Below are positions 19,971-31,612 of a DNA stretch of 64,000 bases, in pieces. Source of the stretch: Cololabis saira (lineage: Eukaryota; Chordata; Actinopteri; Beloniformes; Belonidae); contig NC_084601.1 of the NCBI RefSeq assembly GCF_033807715.1, forward strand, positions 713,001-777,000, written 5' to 3'. Every line of letters begins with the position of its first letter. Position 1 is the stretch's first letter. Below the pieces are notes generated by a model. The model did not search any database. It was given only the letters and a program-made list of their open reading frames with translations, and was not told the origin of the DNA. Made by a program: the position numbers and the translations under genes.

Positions 19971-20696
19971 TGCTTGCAAAAGGGGTGCCACAGGGATTGG
20001 TGCTTGGCCCCTATCCTCTTTTCACTGTACACCACTTCACTAGGTGAAATCATCAACTCTCATGGCTTCTCCTACCACTGCTATGCTGATTACACCCAGC
20101 TTTTCCTTTCCTTCCCACCTGATGACACTGCCGTCTCAATATGAATATCAGCATGTCTTTCTGATATCTTTGCATCAATGAAGGACCACCACCTTCAGCT
20201 AAAGTTGTCCTCCATCCAGAGCTTCCACCACAACGTGATGTGAAATCAGTAGCTAGACTCTTCTCCTCCATTGTTCCCCGATGGTGGAACGACCTACCAA
20301 ACTCTGTCCGATCTGCAGGGAACATACCTACTTTTAAGAGCAAGCTAAACACTCAACTCCTTAATGAGCATGTCTACATTTAGTTAACTTCTCTGCTCAT
20401 CTGAATGAGTTTGGAGATATTGTGCAGCTCTTTGCAAGACTCAGCACTGAGAAAGTTACATGCACTTATGCCAAGATGATCTTATGATGGTGTTTTTTAT
20501 GACCTAGTACTCCTGTATAAAGGGATTGTTGTGTTTGGTGGGAAGGGAACAAAAAAAAAACAAAAAAAAAACCCTTAGCATTAACATGACAGCACCTGTG
20601 CCCAGCACCTGACTCTCATCAGTCTGACAAGAACTTATCCATGCTCTACCCTCCGATGTAATTTCTTGCTTTGGATGAAAGTGTCTGCTAAATGAC

Positions 20697-20763
<67 letters not shown>
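19971..20763 (+). pseudogene. L2/CR1-type LINE 3' fragment with (GTA)n tail
   Basis: The first part corresponds to the RT palm around [15 protein letters not shown] and the C-YAD-type box, here CYADYTQLF in a shifted frame (20080). A deletion then joins to the ORF end (SVARLFSSIVPRWWNDLPNS in one frame) and the 3' UTR. The UTR terminus GAAAGTGTCTGCTAAATGAC is followed by a (GTA)n array. YADY in place of YADD, several stops and the deletion make it a relic. Confidence 0.75.
20698..20763. repeat. (GTA)n microsatellite, LINE tail
   Basis: About 22 GTA units follow the LINE 3' end. It is interrupted by a hAT element and resumes at 21938. Confidence 0.93.
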
Positions 20764-20771
<8 letters not shown>

Positions 20772-21937
20772 CAGTGTTGTGTTCATTGAACACGTTCATT
20801 TCTGTGAACATTGAACTGAACGCAACGTATTTGCAAATAAAGAACTTGAACGTGAACCTGTTCATTCTGCAAATCACGAACTGGAATTTGAACTGTTCAG
20901 ATTATGTGAGTTTCAGCTTCACTGTTTAGGTCCAATTATTACGGAATAATACTTCTCATTTCACCAGCGGGCGGCGCACACATTTGAAATACTCGACGAG
21001 GCGACGATTTCACACTACATTACCCACAATGCAGCGCACACACTAGCATAACAACGGTCACCAGCTCCATGGCAACGGCGGTCCGAGCCCGGTGCCGTCT
21101 TTAGAGAGACGTTGCAGACGCAGCGTCAGACGATGATCCGCTTATGATTATTTGCAGGAATTTTACACATTGTCTCCCAAACAGTCCGAAGGTAAAAATC
21201 TAACCTTTCTAAGCAAATCATGTCCACCTGCGCTGAGAAAACAAGTCCAAACGTCTGCCTCGTCCGTCTGCCTACTAAATTCGAAACGTCATGTGGAGTT
21301 AAAGCATCCGTCCAGTGTGAGAAAATATCTGCAAGTCCTTGACAATCAAAAAAAAAAGTAATCAGGAAAGACCAAGAAGACCCAACAGCAGCAAACGACC
21401 CGAGTCCCACTGCTGCTCCTTCAGGGGAAGGATTTACCTGCAACAGGGAGACAAACTGATAATGGACTACATTGTTGGAGATTTACAGCCTCTGAGGAAA
21501 GTTGAAAAACCACCAGGGCAATACATGATAGTTTACAGCAGGGTCTTCATCCCTGGTCCTCTGGAAAACATGTCCTGCATGTTTTAGATGTTTCCTTGCA
21601 TCATCACACCTGATTCTAATTAATGGCCGTCATCAGCTTGTCATCCAGGTCTGCACAAGTCTGTTAATGACAGTCATTTATATCAGGGTGCTGAAGCAGG
21701 GAAACAAATAAAACATGCAGGACAGGGGTCCAGAGGACCAAGGTTGGAGACCACTACAACAGTTTTAGGATAGGGGGGCGTTTCATTCGTACTTCTCACC
21801 TAAGAATATTGAAATTAACTGAATTTGAACTAGTTCAAAATGAAAATGGTGAACTATGAACGTGAACTGTTCATTTTTAAACTATGTGAACTGAACTTTG
21901 AACTAGTTCATGAGAAGTATGAACTTGCACAACACTG
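20772..21937 (+). mobile_element. Internally deleted hAT element inserted in the (GTA)n tail
   Basis: Ends are CAGTGTTGTGTT and AAGTTCGTGCAACACTG-like (the right end reads GCACAACACTG), giving an 11-bp inverted repeat with one pyrimidine difference. The flanks GTATTAGT (20764-20771) and GTAGTAGT (21938-21945) match 7 of 8, as expected for an 8-bp hAT duplication inside a GTA array. The plus frame 21152-21358 keeps a BED zinc-finger remnant (SVCLLNSKRHVELKHPSSV). No catalytic domain remains. Confidence 0.75.
21535..21760. mobile_element. Inverted-repeat MITE nested in the hAT element
   Basis: CCCTGGTCCTCTGGAAAACA near 21551 pairs with the reverse of GGTCCAGAGGACCAAGG near 21727, and TCCTGCATGTTTTAGATG pairs with AAAACATGCAGGA. 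The same family (CCCTGGTCCTAGAGG, TCCTGCACGTTTTAGATG) occurs at 57183. Confidence 0.65.
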
Positions 21938-21945
21938 GTAGTAGT

Positions 21946-24900
21946 AGTAGTTGTTTGTTGACTCAGGTAAAAACCATAGAGTTTAGAAAATACATGAGTT
22001 TCCAGAGTAAAACCACAGAATATACAGATGAAGTTTGTGCACTGATATCTCAATTAGTGAGTGCTGTTCAGCAGAGTAAAATAAAGCACAGAAACTACCA
22101 AGTTGCATGTTTTACCTCCCTTAAGGGAAAACATTTGACATAATTACAAGTCAAACCTACTTCCCTCCTGTGTGTCTCTGTTGCTGAATTTGCAAATGAT
22201 TAAAGTTAAATATTAATATGCAACCATGCTGGTCCCTGTGGCACAGGAAAAAAATCTAAAATAGTATTTATTTATTTTTATAGATGTGTTTGTAACAGAA
22301 TAAAGACTTGATTCAAATCATTTGCTCACCATGGCAAAATGTGTCGAGCAATCGTTTTGAAAAATAATTTCTGCAGGAATACTTTTGTGAGCGTTATTTG
22401 GACAAATCAGACCCTGCAGGGTCTGGTTATAAAACCAGTCCTCTGTGCAAGTTGTCTGCAGTGATTTCAGACTTTAAGCTAAATTTTGTTGGTTTGACAG
22501 TCCAGAACAAATATGTGGCTGAGCTGCTGCTAGAGCTGTTTTTTCTGACAAATGAAGAAAGAGGATGAACAGGAACTGGCTGACACACAAAGAGACAAAG
22601 CCGTTCTTCCACAGACAATATTTTAAACGTGAAAGTAGAGCTGGTTATGAACGTCAAGTCTAGCAGCACATGAATTTCTAAATGGATATATATACAAGGA
22701 GAATACAAGGTCCGTCCTACTTAGGCTTTGCCTTTTTCACAGTTAGAATATGTTGGATGAGGGCAGCAGGGGTGTACCGTTTGTGTGTTTTACCAATGCT
22801 TGTACGGTTGAAATGTTCCCTGCATCCACACTGAAAAATTCATCAATAGTTTGTCATCAAACATCTAAAAGGGCCTGGGGTTTGAATGAATACATTTTGT
22901 ATATTTGAAGATGTCTATTTGCGCTAAGAAAAACGCTGAACATATATGCTATTTTTATCATATTTTGACTGATTTTTACAGCAAAGTTGTGTAGTGTTTG
23001 TATTTTTTTCATGAATCTTGATAATTATGAAATTGTAAGCACATACACAAGCCTGATCTCCACTCCCAGTTTAGCCATGAAGGGGTTTACACACATGATT
23101 TCTAATTTGAAGATAAAAATTCAGTTCTTGCAGCACACATACATAGACGTTAAATTGAAAGCAAAAGCAAAGAAATGCAACTTTAGTGCAACTTCTGCAG
23201 CTCAGGATACAAGTAAGCCATGTCCTTTGAGACAGTCCCTCCCCCATGTACAATTTCATCAGCTAGCACTAGCTGCGTAGCCTTAACTGGATTGGCTGAC
23301 AGGTATGTTGAAGCATTAAAAATGGAACTTTCCCCAGCATTGTCTCTGTTACATAAATAACCTATGATGAATGTTGATATTTGTGACAAATTGCTTGCAT
23401 CATAAGGATAACAATCTTTTTTTTGATGGAAAGCGAGCAGGCATGTTAATGTCTATGCAGACCACCTTGGGACAGCGATATATTTTGACACTCCAGTCAA
23501 AGTAGACATCATTCTCAACTTCATTGCATTTGATAGGAAAGTTCTGCTTAGGTCCGTTGCAGTGGTGGTAGTTTTGGAACAGACCGTGTGAAAATGTCCC
23601 TTTTAAAACCATGGAGGTGTAGCTGATAGTGACTGTGGCAGATTTCCCACTTATTTATGATCCAGTGAGAGCAGTGGATTAGACATTTTGTTAACTAGAT
23701 GACAACTGTTCAAAATGATTGCACAAACTCTGGGCTCATTTTATTTATTTATTGGTTGAAACAATGGGACTTTGAAATATTTAACAAGTGCTGTCCTCAT
23801 ATAATCCTTTTTAGTGTTTGATTACTTGCCCAGAGAGGCTCAAATCTTTGACTGCAACTGGATGTAAGAATAATATTGTGTAAAAACTGCATAATACTCT
23901 TTCAGAACTGTCCTGCACTAAACCTTATGGACAGTATTGACACTGAACTGTACATGAAAAGTTAAAAGTCAGGTAGAGCTGAATAAAAAATAAATTCCAA
24001 ATGTATTTTTGCTTCAAGCCATTACCATAGTCAGTACACCATGTGAACATGCTTCTTCTGAATATATAAAAATATAAATGTGCAGGGATTACATTTACTG
24101 TTGATCAGTCTAAAAGCTTTCTTTATTATGGAAATATTATTATGAATACATTTTCTTCTGAAGTCTGGCTTTAAATTCCAGGAAGGGTTTGTTCGAGGTT
24201 ACACATTTGCTTTCAGAGTTCTGGGTTTGTTAAAGAGGTGGAAGAGTGGATCAGGTCCCCACAAAGACAGAAGAAGGAGAGTGTGTAAGGTTTTTTTGCT
24301 GCTGCTAAATAGGAGCACACCAGCACTGACTCATTCTCCTGCTGGAATGTTTTGACCACTGAAACTTCTGTACAAACATTAAAAGACGACATATGAAACC
24401 TCAAAGCAGCCAGGACAGTGTTCTGACTTTTAATCTATGAAAGCTTTTCGAAAATAAAAAAAGATGTCATCATGAATTTGGAAAAGAGTATAAACCCTTC
24501 TTTCCCTTTTTCAGACTCAGGAGACTGAAGGCCAAACTAATAGATTTAATTTTTCTCCTGTCCCCTGCACACTCTCCTTCCTGCCGGTGATGGTTATAGT
24601 CTGTCATCCAAACTGTGACATTTTTCCTTGTTTCTTTCTTTTTTTTTTTATGATGTTGATTAGAATCAGAGCCGGCTTTTGCTATGGGCAATGTAGGCGA
24701 CTGCCCAGGTTGCAATCTTTGCGAAGGCGCACATGCGCCCTTGCAAAAAACAAAACAAACCAAAAACCCTCGCCAGTTTTCTACAATCTACACTACCGCC
24801 ACTCATTTCCATTAGTGGAATGCGCGCTGGGCATCCTTATTGTCACCCTTTCACCTCAACTTGCTGCTGAGAGTCATACAGGTTGTGTGGGTCAAAAGAG

Positions 24901-25242
24901 GCGAGGAGGAGGGGGATGAACCTGGCAATGGGGGGGGTGGACTGATCCCAGGCCAGAGAGGCCACACAACACTAACTGCTCCCAAATAAATTGTATTTCA
25001 TCCTAAAAATAAAATAGACCCATATGCCTACATGTAATTAAGTGGGTAGGGTGACAAATGAAAAAAATAAATCAATCAATCTCTGCAGTCACCTAGGTCA
25101 TTAAAGTGATACCGGTTTTTCCAAGCTAAAGCTTATCAAAATGTAATTGAGTTGTCAAGTTTTGGGTTTAGTACTTTATTTTGTCTCTCATGTTTTCTGT
25201 CTGGTCTTCCTGTTTTTTGTTGTAGTACTCACCTGTGTCTCT
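21946..25242. other. No recognised gene
   Basis: AT-rich, apparently single-copy sequence. Near 24665 the block CAGAGCCGGCTTTTGC resembles a hAT-type terminus, but I found no partner end. No exon with convincing domain content is visible. Confidence 0.45.
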
Positions 25243-25324
25243 GGCTTTTTCCGAATTCGGACACTACCGCACTATATGCTACATACTGCAAAGTATGCAC
25301 TGTATACTGCCTTCTAAATGAACA

Positions 25325-25860
25325 ATACACACACACATGCATGATCATATACATACACACACACACACATAGACATACACACTGGCTTGTTCACCTGCAT
25401 GCTGGCTCTCTAGTTTTTGTGTTTAGGTAGCGGTAGCGATAGCTTAGCTCAGACTGCGATCAGATCTCAAGATTTAGGTCGATTGCTGTTCGTGTTTTGG
25501 ATGGCTCCGTGCCGTTTTCGTGCTTTGTTTGTGGTTTTTTTGTTGCAGATTTCCAGTGCTTGACGTGTGTCCCCGTGTGTTCCTGCTTCCTGGATTGGCA
25601 GTGGATGTCGTCACCCCCCCCCCCCAACCACCCCCCCCCCCCCAAAAAAAAAAAACAAAAAAAAAAAAACACTGGGTTTGTATGTGTATATTTATGTATG
25701 TGTACGCATATGTGTGCGTATATATATGTATATATTACATATAGTAATAATGCACATATATACACTTTTGGTTTCTACCGTCATGGTATCAATCAATAAT
25801 ATGTGTGCAGACAAGGTAAAAAAATAAAAATAAAAATTAAAAAAAAATAAATAAATAAAT
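25325..25860 (+). repeat. CA-linked dispersed repeat, copy 2
   Basis: It starts in a CA-rich tract, contains TTGTTCACCTGCATGC, GCAGATTTCCAGTGCTTGAC and GGGTTTGTATGTGTATAT, and ends AATATGTGTGCAGACAAGG before an A-rich tail. The poly-C tract at 25614-25643 is equivalent to the poly-C (poly-G on plus) in copy 3. A one-sided A-rich end suggests retroposition. Confidence 0.8.
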
Positions 25861-25997
25861 GAACAATTCAGTACGCTGCTCCAGCAGACCGTTCACACAG
25901 CAGTATGCTACAGTGTATCCCGGATGGTTTTTCGCACCAAAACGACAGCGAAAGCTGAGATCTAAAAGCAGGCTAGAAGCTGTTTTAATTTCAGCTG

Positions 25998-26363
25998 TTA
26001 ATATGCCACTGTAGCCGAGCGTACTGGGTTCGTCTGTACGGTAGGTATGAATAATAAACCCATAAACGAGAAAGTGAATTCGGTAGCCACCGCTTCTTTA
26101 TTTCCTTTTTCATCATCCAGAACCGGAACAGGATGAACTACGTCACAGCCGTACGGCAACTCAGGCAGGACAAAATACTCCCCTTCCTTCAATAACACAA
26201 TCACATTTTGAGCCAACACTAAACAGTTTGCTACACACGTCCCCGCCTCACTGAGAAACGTCCCTGCTTCACCATGAACCGATGTTGCGCGTATCAGAAG
26301 AGCTGCCGGCCCGGTCAGCATCAGCAGCTCACGGCCGGAGAACAGACGTGATCGCCGGGTCAA
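25998..26363 (-). other. Uncharacterised 121-aa ORF inside the composite element
   Basis: An uninterrupted minus-strand ORF begins MTRRSRLFSGRELLMLTGPA and includes VLLKEGEYFVLPELPYGCDV. It lies between the CA-linked repeat and a palindromic MITE, within the TIR-bounded element. I recognise no domain. It could be a fragment of the element's own protein or a chance frame in GC-richer DNA. Confidence 0.25.
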
Positions 26364-26461
26364 CCCGCGCTGTCATCCCGGGGAGAAACCTGCAGCTCTG
26401 GAGAATTACCGCTGGCTGAAATAATTCATTTAGGAAGATAAATGTTGGTTTAATAGATGAA

Positions 26462-26641
26462 ATCTAACAGTTGTAGCTGTCACGTTAGTTTGTCTGAATA
26501 TAATATGAAGCTTCATGTTTTTACTAGATGGATAGAAAGAACTTTATTCATCTATCTAGTAAAAAAAGAAAACATGAAGCTTCACTTTATATTCAGACAA
26601 AACTACAAATTAAAGACAAAACAAAGCTACAACTGTTAGAT
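26462..26641. mobile_element. Palindromic MITE
   Basis: A perfect 17-bp terminal inverted repeat (ATCTAACAGTTGTAGCT at 26462 and its complement at 26625) extends inward with interruptions. CATGAAGCTTCA-type and ACTAGATGGATAG blocks also pair. Almost the whole 180 bp can fold into one hairpin. Confidence 0.8.
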
Positions 26642-27032
26642 AATTAGTACTCGACTTGTAAAGAAAAATCAGGGGGGATGGTGGATTTTATCATATGGGG
26701 ACAGATAATTTGTGCTGATTACAAATAATATAATATATTACAAATAATAGCACTGACCAAAACACCTGCAGAAATACTGCAGGAATGACATAGCAGAAGT
26801 TAAATGCAGCCTTCTGTAAGCTTTAAATATCCACTGGGCTTACATCAAATACATCAAAACACAACAATAAAAAACACTTTTCTGAACTTATCAATATGAC
26901 TCTGTCCTTCACAGGATAAGTAAAATGGATCACTGCAAAAACTCAAAATCTTAACAAGAATATTTGTCTTATTTCTAGTTAAAATGTCTCATTTTAGTAA
27001 AAAAATCTCATTACACTTAAAACAAGACTCAT

Positions 27033-27231
27033 CACTGGAAAAAACAACAATTTTCACCTGTTTCAGGTAGATTTTCACTTAAAATAAGTGGAAAATCTGC
27101 ATGTGGAACAAGATTTTATTGCTTGTAATGAGAAGATAAATCTTGTCCCATTGGCAGATTTTTCCTATTTATTTCAAGTGAAAATTAACTTGAAACAGGT
27201 GAACATTGTCAAATAAGTTATTTTTCTGGTG
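27033..27231. mobile_element. Inverted-repeat MITE
   Basis: CACTGGAAAAAACAACAATT with TTCACCTGTTTCAGG pairs with the reverse of CCTGTTTCA-complement sequence near 27195 (GAAACAGGTGAACATTGTC) and TTATTTTTCTGGTG. The central part AAATAAGTGGAAAATCTGC pairs with CAGATTTTTCCTATTTATTT. Confidence 0.65.
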
Positions 27232-27353
27232 TTATTTTTCTTGTGATGACTCTAAATGTTGAAATAGCAGTAAAACCACATTCATTGATGAAATGATATA
27301 AGGGATGGAAAGGGATTTTAATAAATGTATTAAAATGAACATATCAGTCTATT

Positions 27354-27440
27354 GAATTTCCATCCATCCATTATCTATACCCGCTTTATCCTTTGCAGGG
27401 TCACGGGGGTCTGCTCGAGCCTATCCCAGCTCATTTCAGG
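27354..27440 (+). repeat. Short teleost dispersed repeat fragment
   Basis: CCATCCATCCATTATCTATA, CCCGCTTTATCC, GGGTCACGGGGG and CCTATCCCAGCT follow one another, a block I associate with a widespread teleost interspersed repeat. Confidence 0.6.
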
Positions 27441-27939
27441 TGAGAAATGTCAGAAATTTCAGGTGCAATTGAATTTCATTTTATTTTATTATTAACAAAG
27501 TTCTTTTCCTCCTTGTCTATACGCTCTCTCTGCATCTGCTATTTATTTCAGCTCCCGGACAAATTCTCTGTCAAAACACAGCTACAGAAATAGTTATTTC
27601 ATGAAATGACAACGAACTACTGATATATAACGTTGTCATAACACTTAAATCACTTTTATATACCTAGCAAGCACGCTAAGATAACTAACAAAAACCTAAG
27701 AGACTATTAAAAACCTAACTTAAATCCTTTTAGGGAGGCATTTCGCCGCCCACTGAAGAGGCTTTGTTGGCGGATCGCCACACAATCAGCACCTCGGTTT
27801 CTGCTCTGTCCCTAATAAAGATAAGTTATATGTTTTCTTCTTGACGGCTCACTATTGTTAACGGTAACATTACTTTGGCTGACTTAACGTTACGTTATCG
27901 CTTTGTATTAACGTTATTAGGACAAATACTGTACTGCCC

Positions 27940-29301
27940 ATAGTACAGAGACAGCATTATTGAGGGTAACCAATGACCTTCTCATCTCCGCCGACTCTGG
28001 ATCCCCCTCCCTGCTCATCCTCCTCGACCTTTCAGCAGCCTTCGATACTGTTGACCACCTCCTAAGCCGTCTGCACACCGACGTTGGTCTCCATCAATCC
28101 ACACTGGACTGGTTCCCCTCCTACCTTGCTGACAGGACAGAGTATGTCAGCTTGGGATCTTCCAAGTCCCAAACAGCCCCTGTTACATGTGGTGTCCCCC
28201 AAGGATCTGTCCTAGGACCTCTCCTTTTTATCTTGTACATGCTGCCCCTGGGTCGTGTCATCAGCCGGCACGGAGTCTCTTTTCACTGCTATGCCGATGA
28301 CACTCAGCTGTACCTCCGGACTGACCCCAACCTACGTTCCACCCTAGTCCTCTCATCTTCACCCACTCAAGCCCTCTCCAACTGCCTGGAGGAGATTAGG
28401 GCGTGGATGAGACACAACTTCCTCCAACTCAACAGTTCCAAAACCGTAGCCATACAAATTGGCACCCCTCACCAGGTCCAGTCATCACCCATAACCACCA
28501 TCTCCTTCTCCGGTCAAGACATCCCCCTCTCCACCTCTGTTACCAACTTGGTGTGAAGCTGGACCCACAACTCACCTTCATAAACCACATCAAACATCTG
28601 TACAAAACTTGCTTCTTCCACATAAAGAACCTATCCAAACTCCGTCCCTTCCTCACTTTCCCCGGTGCAGAAAAACTCGTCCACGCTCTAATCTCCTCCG
28701 GGCTTGACTACTGCAACAGCCTGCTCATCGGTATCCCCAACACACACCTTCGGAAACTCCAACTCATTCAGAACTGTGCCGCCTGAACTCTGATGAAAAC
28801 CCGCAAATACGACCATATCACCCCTATTCTCCAGAAACTACACTGGCTTCCCATAACCGCAAGAATCCAATTCAAGATCGCCCTCATCACCCACCTCTGC
28901 ATCTACAGCACTGCCCCTCAATACCTCAAAGACCTCCTGACCCTTCACTCATCCACCCGGAACCTCCGCTCACAAACGACCAACCTCCTCTATCAGCCCC
29001 GCACACGACTCCGCTCCATGGGAGACAGAGCTTTCTGCTCCGCTGCCCCCCACATCTGGAACTCCCTCTCTGAACACCTACGTCAACCCCAGTCTGTGGA
29101 CACTTTCAAAAAGGGGCTTAAAACTTTCCTGTTCAGGAAGGCTTTCCCTGGTCTTTTTTAGATGTTTTTATTATGTTTATGCTTTTTTACTTCTGGTCTT
29201 TTATGTGTCCTGACTTTCCCTTGTTTATGTAAGCACTTTGAGATTATACATGAAAAGTGCTCTACAAATAAAATGTATTATTATTATTATTATTATTATT
29301 A
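27940..29301 (+). mobile_element. L2-clade LINE, 5'-truncated, with (TTA)n tail
   Basis: This copy holds RT to the 3' end and closes with TTTGAGATTATACATGAAAA, GTGCTCTACAAATAAAATG and a TTA/TAT array. It starts abruptly at CCATAGTACAGAGACAGC within RT. Confidence 0.85.
27945..29161 (+). pseudogene. L2 RT and C-terminal coding region, two breaks
   Basis: The first frame (27960-28556) encodes RVTNDLLISADSGSPSLLIL, LDLSAAFDTVDH, CGVPQGSVLGPLLFILYMLP and the catalytic box CYADDTQLYL, so the RT palm is intact from its A box onward. It stops at 28556, and the next frame (about 28550-28786) continues GVKLDPQLTFINHIKHLYKT and LDYCNSLLIGIPNTHLRKLQ. A stop (28785) separates it from the last part (28793-29161), which includes LHWLPITARIQFKIALITHL and FLFRKAFPGLF. 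It is one of the least decayed LINE reading frames in the window but is still defective. Confidence 0.88.
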
Positions 29302-29719
29302 TAAATATGCCAAGTTCTATATTAATTACAAATGGGCAACGTAGATTTGTCACAATTTTTAATCGTTGTCCTTACACTAAATTGAATTAAACAAGTTATA
29401 TAATAACGTTACTTACATTTGTATTCCTCCTCCATCTCCGAGGTGGTCGCCGCTGTTCTGTACTGCACTTGTGTGTTTTCTCAATAAAGCTTTGAGAAAA
29501 AAAAGCGCTGCCCGGCCAAGGCCGCATTGCATTCTGGGATATAGTAGGCGAGGTAGACTGGTCTGATGCATGCTGCAGATTTTTTTCCAAATCAGTAAAA
29601 CATCCGGGTATTTTTCGCAAACTGCAGATTTCCTTCTGTTCACATACAGCATACTACTTACTACATTTTGGCCAGATCAGTGTATACTAGTAGTACAGTA
29701 TGCAAATTCGGAAACAGCC
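29302..29719. other. Right part of the composite DNA element
   Basis: Contains TGCATTCTGGGATATAGTAG and subterminal TACTA-rich sequence (29650-29700), echoed by TATGCTACATACTGC near the left end (25275). No gene recognised. Confidence 0.5.
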
Positions 29720-29722
29720 TCT

Positions 29723-31050
29723 GTCTTCAGTTCCTGTCTGCCCTGCCCCCTCCTGGTCTGTGTGCACCTGATCTCCTATTGTTTCTCTCACCTGGGTCCA
29801 ATCAGTCTGTGGATATATTCCCCTCTGTGTCTTGTCTTGTTGCCAGTTCGTTGTTCTTCACAGTTCACCTACCAGCATTCCTGTCATAGTCATTGCCTTT
29901 TGGATTTTCAAACTGTCAGATTAATCAAAGTTTGGAACAAGTTTGTCCTTATGAAACGATATGAAGAATCAAAATCAGAAAACTGCCTGTTTTTAGGACA
30001 TGTTTTGACATACTCAGGAGGTTAAAACTGAAGGTTGGCCTGCTGACTTCCTGTTTGGTCAATTAACTATTGTCTTTAGGTGCATCTGTTTCAAGACCCC
30101 CATCACATGCTCTAACAGATGACAGGGAAGCCACTTCCTGAGTTTTTGTCAGGGGGGTCGACTGACAGCCGTCTCATTGTCTTTAAGGGTTAGTTGGACC
30201 GTCTGATGACAAGACCATTTGAAGTTTCTTAAAAGGATGTCTTTTGCCCTGCATACCACAAGATAACTGAAAAGTCATAGGTGTGACTTTTCAACCACAT
30301 CATCTGATACAATGTCTGTTTTCTCCATCTGTTTCTTCTAATTGTCCATTGTTTACCAAATATGGTCATGTTTCCTGTCAGTTTTACCAATAAATAGCTT
30401 CCTGCAAGGGGAGGGTCTTTGGGAAGCATTTGCTGTTAGGAGGTTCTGCCTCTGTCAGTATGCTTTCTCCCTCCTGCAGGAGCGCCTGAAAAATCATTCC
30501 ACAAGTCTCTGTGTCTTTTCCTAAGTTATTAATTTATGTTGATGATTTAGGAACCTAACAGAACCTTGCTTGTTTTTTGACCTTGTCTTTTGCCTCACGT
30601 TTTTGGATACCTGTGCCTTCTTACCCGTGTACCGACCCTTGCCTGGATTAAACCTTGTTTTACGGTTGCAAATGAGTCACGTGGTGCGTTTGAGTCCTAC
30701 CGTCTTGTGCGATGTCCATGACATGAGTTCCACGATGTCGCACACATTTTATATGATGATGTAATTGATGATTTTGCATCAAAGAAGGCGAGAAAAGTGA
30801 GATTTTAGATTGCACTCCACACCTTGTTAAGCAAACATGGTTATTAGATCCTGATGAAGGATTTGTGCAGTTTAGATCTGTGTTTATATACTATACTGTA
30901 TTTCTTCTATTTATCTTGGTTGTTCCCCTTTCAAGTTACGTTTTAGTATTTAAAATTATATATTAAAGGCAATGTTTTTTGGTGGTAAAGAAAGTGTTAA
31001 AAAGCCTTCAAATATTTGTTAATGTTGTACACAAGTTATACAACTCAAGT
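29723..31050. other. No recognised feature
   Basis: Non-coding by inspection, with no repeat family that I can name. Confidence 0.45.
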
Positions 31051-31054
31051 CAAG

Positions 31055-31612
31055 GCAGACTGTAACTGGAGATTGACAGGCTGATCTGAAAGGCATCAGC
31101 AGTAATGGAGACAGTTTGTTGTGGTGAAGAGGGAGCTGAGACAAAAGGCAAAGCTCTTTCTTTACCAGCTGATCTTTGTTCCTACCCTCATGTATGGTCA
31201 TGAACTATGGGTGGTGACCAAAAGAATATGATCTTAAAGACGAGCCGCTGAAATGAGTTTCCTCCGCAGGTTGGACTCTCTAGAGATGAGAGGTGAAGTC
31301 ATTCACTCTCCTCTTCTACATGATGTGGTGCCAGGTGAGGTGACTCAGGCATCTTGGGAGGAAGCCCCCTTTGCGCCTCCCTGGGGAGGGGTTTTGAGCA
31401 TGTCCAACTGGATGGATGCCATTAGGGTAAACACGGGCCACTCTGGAGAGATAAATCTCTCAGCTGGTCTGGATATTTCCCTGCAGAGCTGGAGGACATG
31501 GCCAAGGAGATGGCCAAGGAGATGGCCAAGGAGAGGCCCGGACCTCTCTGCTGTGGCTTCTGCTCCTGCATCCTGTATTCAGAGGAAGTTCATTAATGGA
31601 TAGATGGGAGAC
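31055..31612 (+). pseudogene. Degenerate Rex3 3' end
   Basis: The sequence parallels the Rex3 C-terminus. TACCCTCATGTATGGTCATG followed by AACTATGGGTGGTGACC corresponds to the PTLTYGHELWVVT region. It continues through FLRRLDSLEMRGEV-like sequence and CTCAGCTGGTCTGGATATTT, and ends in GGATAGATGGG, the remains of the ATGG-type tail. A 12-bp unit GCCAAGGAGATG is tandemly repeated near 31501-31537. Many stops and shifts are present. Confidence 0.65.

Larger units (their letters stand above)
25243..29719. mobile_element. Composite DNA-transposon remnant with TIRs and TCT duplication
   Basis: The left end GGCTTTTTCCGAATTCGGAC and the reverse complement of the right end GGCTGTTTCCGAATTTGCAT agree over about 15 of 18 bases. 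TCT is present immediately outside both (25240-25242 and 29720-29722). The interior holds younger insertions: the CA-linked repeat (25325), two MITEs (26462, 27033) and an L2 (27940). A 3-bp duplication suits PIF/Harbinger-like elements, but I see no recognisable transposase. Confidence 0.65.

Noticed and set aside
20698..20763. CRISPR-like array
   Set aside because: A simple (GTA)n microsatellite without spacers, in a eukaryotic genome; no array with spacers was found anywhere.
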